Below, piece after piece: positions 1 through 5,323 of a DNA stretch of 5,323 nt (positions within the stretch are counted from its first letter, which is position 1; every line of letters begins with the position of its first letter). Under the pieces are notes generated by a model, which saw only the letters and a program-made list of their open reading frames with translations, was not told where the DNA came from and did no database searches. This DNA comes from an uncultured Saprospiraceae bacterium (GTDB taxonomy: Bacteria > Bacteroidota > Bacteroidia > Chitinophagales > Saprospiraceae): positions 1 to 5,323 of the forward strand of contig CALDEN010000048.1 in the NCBI GenBank assembly GCA_937942405.1, in the 5' to 3' direction. The translations under genes and the position numbers were made by a program.

Positions 1-1
1 C

Positions 2-3000
2 ATCGTTTTTGAGGAATGCACCAATGCCGAAAAACTCGATTTCGGAACCTTGTTTTCTAGAATTGCCTATGCAGGATTAAAGTATGAGTTGCCCTCGTAT
101 ATACTCAGTTATATCCATGTCTTCCGTCGTTCTAACGAAAAAGAAAAAAAGATAGCAATCGCCGCTCTCGATGAAGCGATACAAGCATTGGCGGAAGCCA
201 TAGAGATTATTTATAAAATTGAAAAAGTCGATCTGTTCACTGACCTCGTAGCATTAAAGAGAGGAACTCGAGATCAGGAGCTCATCGGATTTTCGAGATA
301 TCTCAAAGGCATCATTACGGGCGTAGACATACATTCTTCTAGTTTTACGTTCCTATCCGATGAGGAGGATCCTTTTGAGTATAAAGTACTCTACGGGGTA
401 GCTGACAAAAACGAAGTATTTACCTCAGCCATCAATCGGCTCGAGCGGTATTACGACTTACCGGTCTTCGTAAACTTGATAGATGTCGAGCATAAAAAAG
501 ACGGAATCATCGTCCCTCAAGGAATCATCATCGAGCCTAATTATCTCGTAGATGTTACGGCTATTGCCGAAATCCATAAAGCTCCTAAAGGCGTACAAGC
601 TCTACTGTACTTGCTCAAAAAATTTATTCCCGTAAAGATGAGCAAGGGCTTACTCATGGGAAATATCTCTAATTACCTACTCGATGAGATCATTACAGAT
701 CCAGATTTTAAAATAAAAGACCGACTCGCAGATATATTTAAAATGTATCCCATCGCTCTGGCCAACAAAGATGATGAGTACGTACAAGCTGTGATATCAG
801 ATGTCTATGTCCATTATCAAAATCTCAAAAAAGTAGTCGATCATGAATTTCCTAAACTCGGTATCGACAAAAATAAAATCAATATCGAGCCCAGTTTTTA
901 TGATGTAAACCACGGTATCCAAGGTCGACTCGATATCCTGCAACAAGATGATGCCAATGCCAAAATGGATATCGTCGAGCTCAAAAGCGGGAAAGTATTC
1001 AAGCCCAATATCTATGGACTCAATAATAATCACTACACCCAGACCTTATTATATGATCTGATCATAAAATCCATTTACAAAAAGAAATACAAAACCACCA
1101 ATTATATCCTCTACTCTCAGCAGGTAGATAAGACCTTACGGTTTGCACCGAGTGCTCGATCCCAGCAGATCGAAAGTCTAGCCACCCGTAATCGTCTACT
1201 GATGATGGAAAAAGCTCTAGCCAAATGTACAGAAGGGGAGACCGATATTTTTGGGCTGATCAGACCTGATTATTTTCCCGAGTCTAGAGGTTTTGAAAAA
1301 GACAATATTCAGAATTTCCATAAAACCTACTCACAGTTAGATAAACTGACCAAGGCCTACTTTACTGCTCAGGTGGCTTTCATCGCTAGAGAACAGCACC
1401 TTGCCAAGATCGGTCAACATGGAATAAATGCCGACAACGGACTAGCCTCACTGTGGTTAGATAATATGGATCAGAAGGAGCAACGGTTTTCGCTTTTGCG
1501 AAATCTGAAGATCCAAGAAAACAGAAGCCATCTCCCAGAACCCATACTCGTCCTAGAACGATCTGATGAAACCAATGCTTTGGCCAATTTCAGAAAAGGG
1601 GACATCGGAATACTCTATCCTTCCAAAGATGATGTGCTCGATGATCAAGTATTTAAATGTTCGATCGTAGATATATCTTCAGAATCCATCGTAGTCCGAC
1701 TGAGAAGTAAACAATCTAATCAACGAATATTTGAAAAAAACACCTACTGGAACATAGAGCCCGATCATCTCGATAGTAGTTATAATGGGATGTATCGCAG
1801 TCTGTTTGGGTTTTTGCAATTTGATAAGCAGTGGCAAGACCTGTGGTTGTGTAATCGAGCTCCAGAAAAACCTCAAAATGTATATGAGTTCCATAAACCA
1901 GGCTTGACGACTCAGCAAAACCATGTACTCGGAGCCATGATTGCCAGTAAAGATTATTATCTGCTTTGGGGTCCTCCTGGTACGGGAAAGACCAGCGTCA
2001 TGCTCAAAAACTTTGTAGAAGAGTATCTAAAAGAAAACCAAAAACCGATCTTGATTCTGGCTTATACAAATAGAGCCGTAGACGAGATATGCCAAAGTAT
2101 AGAAAGCATTCACGAGGATATTAAGGAGCAGTATATACGGATAGGTTCTCGATACTCGACAGGTATAGAATACAGAGATCGCTTATTGCAGTTGTCGATC
2201 AGTACGTATAAAACCAGAAAAGAGCTCAAACACTTTATACAAACTAAAAAGATCGTCGTAGGAACACTCTCTTCGATACTAGGTAAGCTAGAGCTATTCG
2301 ATCTACTAGATATAGATACAGTGGTGATCGACGAGGCTTCTCAGATATTAGACCCGATGCTATCAGGATTACTAGGTAGATTCAGGAGATTCATTCTTAT
2401 CGGAGATCATAAGCAACTCCCAGCTGTAGTAAAGCAATCTAAAGAACTGATAAATGTTACAGATTCAGAGCTTATCGATCGAGGCATCGTGAGTCTCGGA
2501 GATTCTCTGTTTGAGCGATTATATAAAAAGTGTTTATTGGAAAAATGGGACTGGTCACTGGGATCGATTCTCCAACAAGGACGGATGCATGAGGAGCTCA
2601 TGTCATTCCCTAACGAGCATTTCTATGGTGGTAAATTACAAACGATAGATACCATAGATCGCTTATCTGCAGATCTAGTTAATGATCAAAACGAGCTGCA
2701 GTCTCATCGCCGTGTATTTATAAATGCTCCAGCTGATGATGATCTAAATCTCAAAACCAATATCCATGAGGCTCGCATCGTCGCAATGACCTTGAAGGAA
2801 TTAAGTGAAAATCCTGCAAACCAAAAGCTATCCATCGGAGTGATCACTCCGTACCGAGCACAGATCGCTCAGATAAAAAGTATCCTCGATGAGATGGATT
2901 TCCCACATGACCATATATCGATAGATACGGTCGAGCGATACCAGGGAGGATCTAGAGACATTATTATACTATCATTTTGTGTAAACAAGACCCATCAGTT

Positions 3001-3163
3001 ACAGTCACTAGTATCCCTATCCTCAGAAGGCATAGACAGAAAACTCAATGTAGCCCTCACTAGAGCCAAGGAGCAGATCATACTCATCGGAAATAGAGAA
3101 TTGCTAGAAGTAAACCCAGTGTATAAGGAATTAATCTATTCCTATTATAAAATGAGTCTCTAG
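2..3163 (+). CDS. Dna2-like PD-(D/E)XK nuclease / SF1B helicase fusion, 5'-truncated by the window edge
   Basis: This is probably an ATP-dependent DNA helicase-nuclease acting in DNA repair, replication-intermediate processing or defence; the exact role is not shown here. The frame is open from base 2 with no in-frame ATG until base 638, so the true start lies upstream. Numbering from the TTG at base 50, residues 160-210 resemble the Dna2 segment before the nuclease core (IIEPNYLVDVT). The RecB-type nuclease motifs follow: GRLD with D295, ELKSGK with E310 and K312, and QTLLY (QxxxY) at 331-335. Residues about 495-600 look like the 1B beta-barrel. The helicase is complete: Q-motif glutamine near 622, GPPGTGKT 641-648, AYTNRAVDE 671-679, DEAS 761-764, GDHKQLP 785-791, QQGRMH 842-847, ERYQGGSRD 962-970 and NVALTRAKE 1000-1008. 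The Cys cluster that binds Fe-S in Dna2/Cas4 nucleases is not visible. Family assignment is firm; biological role is inferred. Confidence 0.9.
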   Translation: MVFEECTNAEKLDFGTLFSRIAYAGLKYELPSYILSYIHVFRRSNEKEKKIAIAALDEAIQALAEAIEIIYKIEKVDLFTDLVALKRGTRDQELIGFSRYLKGIITGVDIHSSSFTFLSDEEDPFEYKVLYGVADKNEVFTSAINRLERYYDLPVFVNLIDVEHKKDGIIVPQGIIIEPNYLVDVTAIAEIHKAPKGVQALLYLLKKFIPVKMSKGLLMGNISNYLLDEIITDPDFKIKDRLADIFKMYPIALANKDDEYVQAVISDVYVHYQNLKKVVDHEFPKLGIDKNKINIEPSFYDVNHGIQGRLDILQQDDANAKMDIVELKSGKVFKPNIYGLNNNHYTQTLLYDLIIKSIYKKKYKTTNYILYSQQVDKTLRFAPSARSQQIESLATRNRLLMMEKALAKCTEGETDIFGLIRPDYFPESRGFEKDNIQNFHKTYSQLDKLTKAYFTAQVAFIAREQHLAKIGQHGINADNGLASLWLDNMDQKEQRFSLLRNLKIQENRSHLPEPILVLERSDETNALANFRKGDIGILYPSKDDVLDDQVFKCSIVDISSESIVVRLRSKQSNQRIFEKNTYWNIEPDHLDSSYNGMYRSLFGFLQFDKQWQDLWLCNRAPEKPQNVYEFHKPGLTTQQNHVLGAMIASKDYYLLWGPPGTGKTSVMLKNFVEEYLKENQKPILILAYTNRAVDEICQSIESIHEDIKEQYIRIGSRYSTGIEYRDRLLQLSISTYKTRKELKHFIQTKKIVVGTLSSILGKLELFDLLDIDTVVIDEASQILDPMLSGLLGRFRRFILIGDHKQLPAVVKQSKELINVTDSELIDRGIVSLGDSLFERLYKKCLLEKWDWSLGSILQQGRMHEELMSFPNEHFYGGKLQTIDTIDRLSADLVNDQNELQSHRRVFINAPADDDLNLKTNIHEARIVAMTLKELSENPANQKLSIGVITPYRAQIAQIKSILDEMDFPHDHISIDTVERYQGGSRDIIILSFCVNKTHQLQSLVSLSSEGIDRKLNVALTRAKEQIILIGNRELLEVNPVYKELIYSYYKMSL

Positions 3164-3171
3164 ACTAGGAG

Positions 3172-3349
3172 TAATACCAATTATTGTTAAAAATGCCGTA
3201 TCAGATAGCTTATGAAATATTTTAAAGATCAAGGCTGAGAACGCAGGCATAGCCTTAGCTACGGCGAGCCTGCCTGCCGGTATTTCTAACGACGATATTT
3301 GAATTATTTCATGTTAAATATGCGTCATTTTCAAGCTTAATTGGTATTA
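3172..3349. repeat. Long imperfect palindrome with 12-bp terminal inverted repeats (MITE-like)
   Basis: The ends are perfect inverted repeats: taataccaatta at 3172-3183 and taattggtatta at 3338-3349. Inside them the arms continue to pair imperfectly; for example aaaatgccg (3189-3197) matches the reverse complement of the right arm (aaaatgacg) with one mismatch, and atgaaat recurs the same way. The centre is more GC-rich, with gcaggca (3243-3249) facing tgcctgc (3271-3277). It begins 8 bases after the helicase stop codon and encodes nothing. The right end runs into a T-rich stretch (3351-3360), so its transcript could also serve as the terminator of the helicase gene. It could be a non-autonomous transposon (MITE) or a palindromic intergenic repeat; no transposase or clear target-site duplication is visible. 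Confidence 0.7.
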
Positions 3350-3382
3350 GTTTCTTTTTTCCATCTCGACCAAAAGGAGAAA

Positions 3383-3430
3383 ATGCTCAAGATTTTCAAA
3401 TCCCTTATCGGTTACTCAAGTATTTCCTAA
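3383..3430 (+). other. 15-codon ORF with Shine-Dalgarno-like leader, possible start remnant of the broken T9SS cargo gene
   Basis: An ATG at 3383 is preceded at 3375-3379 by aggag, only 3 bases away. It opens MLKIFKSLIGYSSIS and then hits a stop at 3428-3430. A lysine followed by hydrophobic residues resembles the first residues of a signal peptide. It lies in a different frame from the sorting-domain remnant that overlaps and follows it. One reading is that this is the original start of a secreted-protein gene whose middle was deleted, with a frame change. It could equally be chance; a strong SD is not the usual start signal in Bacteroidota. Confidence 0.25.
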
Positions 3431-3641
3431 TCCTTCTACAGGAATGACAAATATTTATTTTGACAAAGTATCTAATGGAAAACTGTCTGTATATTCCTTA
3501 GTTGGGGAATTACTGTTGGAAAGAGAGTTTTCGGAAAGTGAAAATTTATTAATTGATCTTTCAGATCATATTGGGCTAAATTTAATAAATATTTATTTTG
3601 ATGATGGATCTAAAGAGCTTGTTAAACTTATGATTTTTTAA
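3411..3641 (+). pseudogene. Remnant of a T9SS cargo protein: type A C-terminal sorting domain only
   Basis: The reading frame opens after a stop at 3348-3350. From base 3411 it reads VTQVFPNPSTG, followed by the usual layout of a T9SS sorting domain: a beta-strand run, the KLSVYSLVGELLLERE strand pair, a LIDLSDHIG turn, and a final basic strand ending KLMIF. In intact proteins this roughly 75-residue domain lies at the C-terminus of a larger exported protein and directs it through the outer membrane. Here there is no body, no signal peptide in frame, and the first ATG (3444) lies inside the conserved motif, cutting off PNPSTG. A gene caller may report a 65-residue hypothetical protein from 3444, but that product would lack the start of its own domain. 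I therefore treat it as a 5'-truncated gene fragment. The stop at 3639-3641 is followed directly by a terminator. Confidence 0.7.
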
Positions 3642-3649
3642 ATAAAAAT

Positions 3650-3682
3650 AATTGGCTGAGCTCCATGAGGTCAGCCAATTTT
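3650..3682 (+). terminator. Rho-independent terminator after the T9SS remnant
   Basis: A perfect 10-bp stem, aattggctga (3650-3659) with tcagccaatt (3671-3680), closes an 11-base loop that can itself form a small ctc/gag stem. A short T run (3679-3682) follows, and A-rich sequence precedes it, so it may work in both directions. It starts 8 bases after the stop of the remnant. The start codon of the next gene lies only 13 bases beyond the stem, so the hairpin would also lie in that gene's leader unless transcription starts inside or after it. Confidence 0.75.
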
Positions 3683-3693
3683 AAAACTAACTT

Positions 3694-5226
3694 ATGAAGT
3701 TTTGGATTTTATTATTTTCACTTTTTATAAGTCTTGACATTTCCGCTCAAAAACAGGATTATATTTGGTTTTTAGGAAAAGATCAGAGTTTGGAGCCTGG
3801 GATACAGGGAATGATGATCGATTGGAATGAAAATGCTATTCCTGTCAAACATGATCTGGCATTCGGAATAGATAATAATAATGCCTCTATTTGCGATAAA
3901 GATGGAAATCTCTTGTTTTGGAGCAATGGGTGTGCGGTCATAAATCGTGAGCAGGAAGTCATGCCTCATGGAGATACGCTTAACTGGGATGCTTTCAGAG
4001 AAGTGATCGGATGGGAAGAATGTATTAGAGGTTACCCAGCGGCTCAAAATATTAAAATTTTACCCGATCCGTCATATAAAGATGGATTTTATATAGTGCA
4101 TAAAGCGTGGAAATACAATGGACAGTTTGAAGATATTACCATGGAACTTAGACATTCTTATGTGGATATGACTTTGGATGGAGGCAGAGGAGATGTTGTT
4201 TATTTTGACTCAATTCTATATGAGGGTCGTTCAGTTAATCATTGTCTGGAAGCCATATATTCCGATAATGGAAAGGATTGGTGGATTTTACAACCTGTAG
4301 AAAACGATAGCCTTTTTCTCACTTATCAGATTAATGAAAATGGAATAGAACGCTTTGCAGATCAAGCTTCTGATGTCCATTTTAAGTTTTTAAGAGCTGG
4401 TGGTGGAACTATGCGTTTTAGTCCCGATGGTACAAAATTGGCATACTACGATTATTTTTTAAATCTTCACGTCTACGATTTTAACAGAACTGATGGGGTA
4501 TTAAGCAATCATCAAGAAGTAATTATTTTTGATGATGTAGATGAAAAAGACGATACTGAATTTCGATTTGGCAGTGTGGAATGGTCACCCAATAGTCGAT
4601 TTATGTATGTACCGGTAACTGATTCACTTTTTCAAATTGATAGTTGGGAAATTGATATAAATGATGGTATTCGACTTATCGATGTTTATGATGGAACTCA
4701 AGATCCTTTTGCTACAACTTTTTATATTTCGTCCTTAGCTCCAGATTGTAAGATATATATATGCAGCGGAAGTGGTACTAAGTCTTATCACGTAATTAAT
4801 AAGCCAAACCAATTAGGCATCGATTGCAATTTTATTCAAAATGGATTGGTTTTACCACAAAATGCAGGTTCTGCAAACTTGCCTTTGTTTCCGAGATTCC
4901 GTGTCGACGAGGAGGAAGTATGTGATTCTACAATCACATCTATCTTCGGAGAGTTGGTATACTATCGTAGAGACTTAGATATTTTTCCTAATCCCACCAC
5001 TGGTCCTCTTACTATAAATCTACCTCAAGATCAGACTTCTGGACATCTACAGATAATCGATAATACTGGAAAACAGATTCTCAGGACAGAGCTAGAAAAA
5101 ACATCTGATACTTATCAGCTGGACCTCAGTGCTTATCCATCAGGCATCTACCATGTGGAGTATCTGCCGCAAGATAATAAGGAGCGGTTGGTTTATACTG
5201 GGAAGGTAGTGCTTACCCATCCCTAA
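3694..5226 (+). CDS. Secreted beta-propeller-like protein with T9SS type A sorting domain
   Basis: This gene encodes a 510-residue protein exported by Sec and then by the type IX secretion system to the surface or medium; its substrate or partner is unknown. Residues 1-18 form a signal peptide (MKF, a hydrophobic core, then ISA before Q19). The body, about 20-405, carries repeated propeller-like strand motifs such as GNLLFWSNGC (71-80), KDWWIL (194-199), MRFSPDGTKLAYY (240-252), VEWSPNSRFMYV (295-306) and SLAPDCKIYI (347-356). This SPDG/SPNS/APD pattern is typical of WD40/PD40-like blades and of Saprospiraceae secreted proteins. Residues 429-505 are the sorting domain, opening with IFPNPTTG and including SGIYHVEY (483-490). 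PorU-type sortases normally remove such a domain. Eight cysteines remain in the mature protein. The ATG at 3694 is chosen because it gives an intact signal peptide right at the N-terminus. The gene is complete and seems transcribed alone. Confidence 0.85.
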   Translation: MKFWILLFSLFISLDISAQKQDYIWFLGKDQSLEPGIQGMMIDWNENAIPVKHDLAFGIDNNNASICDKDGNLLFWSNGCAVINREQEVMPHGDTLNWDAFREVIGWEECIRGYPAAQNIKILPDPSYKDGFYIVHKAWKYNGQFEDITMELRHSYVDMTLDGGRGDVVYFDSILYEGRSVNHCLEAIYSDNGKDWWILQPVENDSLFLTYQINENGIERFADQASDVHFKFLRAGGGTMRFSPDGTKLAYYDYFLNLHVYDFNRTDGVLSNHQEVIIFDDVDEKDDTEFRFGSVEWSPNSRFMYVPVTDSLFQIDSWEIDINDGIRLIDVYDGTQDPFATTFYISSLAPDCKIYICSGSGTKSYHVINKPNQLGIDCNFIQNGLVLPQNAGSANLPLFPRFRVDEEEVCDSTITSIFGELVYYRRDLDIFPNPTTGPLTINLPQDQTSGHLQIIDNTGKQILRTELEKTSDTYQLDLSAYPSGIYHVEYLPQDNKERLVYTGKVVLTHP

Positions 5227-5230
5227 CCCC

Positions 5231-5245
5231 TGCCTGCGGCAGGTA
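5231..5245. repeat. GC-rich quasi-palindrome
   Basis: The 15 bases tgcctgcggcaggta are nearly self-complementary around base 5238, with one G-T pair. They begin 5 bases after the stop of the cargo gene and just before the terminator hairpin. The overlapping word cctgcctgc (5229-5237) also occurs at 3269-3277 in the core of the upstream palindromic element. This suggests a dispersed GC-rich repeat motif in the genome; function unknown. Confidence 0.5.
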
Positions 5246-5249
5246 GGCT

Positions 5250-5272
5250 TCCCTTAAAAAAGGGATTCTTTT
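5250..5272 (+). terminator. Rho-independent terminator of the secreted-protein gene
   Basis: The stem tccctt (5250-5255) pairs with aaggga (5260-5265) across a 4-base A loop, followed by ttctttt (5266-5272). It lies 23 bases after the stop codon. The 6-bp stem is modest and the T run is broken by one C, but position and form fit an intrinsic terminator. The neighbouring quasi-palindrome at 5231-5245 may strengthen it. Confidence 0.65.
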
Positions 5273-5276
5273 ATGA

Positions 5277-5321
5277 TCTCATTTTTAAATGAGAAATGAG
5301 TGATATTGATCACTAATTAGT
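5277..5321. repeat. Cluster of three short palindromes at the right edge
   Basis: Three inverted repeats follow one another: tctcattt/aaatgaga with a 2-base spacer (5277-5294), agtgat/atcact with a 4-base spacer (5299-5314), and the perfect 10-mer actaattagt (5312-5321), overlapping the second. They could be operator sites or the promoter-side region of a gene beyond the window, or part of another palindromic repeat cut by the window edge. No gene is identified here. Confidence 0.4.
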
Positions 5322-5323
5322 AA

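Noticed and set aside
50..52. TTG as the true start of the helicase-nuclease
   Set aside because: The frame is open upstream to base 2 with plausible protein sequence and no ribosome-binding context at this codon; it is more likely an internal leucine.
797..1033. Minus-strand 78-codon ORF inside the nuclease domain
   Set aside because: It lies opposite the strongly supported nuclease motifs and shows no recognisable domain, so it is a shadow frame.
1679..2601. Minus-strand ORFs at 1679-1924 and 2407-2601 inside the helicase
   Set aside because: Both are antisense to conserved helicase sequence and have no domain or start context of their own.
2..3163. Calling the nuclease-helicase a known anti-phage defence system
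   Set aside because: Nuclease-helicase fusions occur in defence loci, but no partner gene, transposase or phage marker is visible here, so the label would be unsupported.
3772..4047. Minus-strand 91-codon ORF within the secreted-protein gene
   Set aside because: It is antisense to the well-supported propeller body and shows no signal peptide or family motif.
5285..5323. C-terminal end of a minus-strand gene entering from the right
   Set aside because: A minus-strand frame is open from the edge to a TAA at 5287-5285, but only 12 codons are visible and they overlap the palindromes, so there is too little to call a gene.

Overview
The window looks like a chromosomal segment of a Bacteroidota bacterium, plausibly from the Saprospiraceae/Lewinella side of the phylum. 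The evidence is two type IX secretion (T9SS) type A C-terminal sorting modules, each opening with an FPNPxTG-like motif, a phylum-characteristic trait. It is also AT-rich, and its long secreted protein resembles the propeller-like T9SS cargo seen in large numbers in Saprospiraceae. The finer taxonomic placement is inference.

Layout, left to right, with all credible genes on the + strand. Bases 2-3163 hold the 3' part of a large gene for a Dna2-like protein: a PD-(D/E)XK (RecB/Cas4-type) nuclease domain followed by a beta-barrel and a complete SF1B (Upf1/Dna2-type) helicase. Its real start lies left of the window. Bases 3172-3349 form a long imperfect palindrome with perfect 12-bp terminal inverted repeats, which looks like a MITE or palindromic intergenic repeat. 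Bases 3411-3641 encode only the tail of a T9SS cargo protein (a sorting domain without a body), preceded by a 15-codon start-like ORF in another frame; I read this as a degraded or internally deleted gene. A strong hairpin terminator (3650-3682) ends just before the start of the next gene.

Bases 3694-5226 encode a complete 510-residue secreted protein: signal peptide, beta-propeller-like body and T9SS sorting domain. The last 97 bases contain a GC-rich quasi-palindrome, a hairpin terminator and a cluster of three further small palindromes.

The two main genes show no functional link. The nuclease-helicase would act on DNA in the cytoplasm, while the cargo protein would act at the cell surface or outside the cell. 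The palindromic element and the broken cargo remnant between them mark a rearranged junction rather than an operon. I found no CRISPR array, tRNA, rRNA, transposase or clear multi-gene defence system. The most unusual items are the nuclease-helicase with altered nuclease-domain residues, the MITE-like palindrome and the headless sorting domain.
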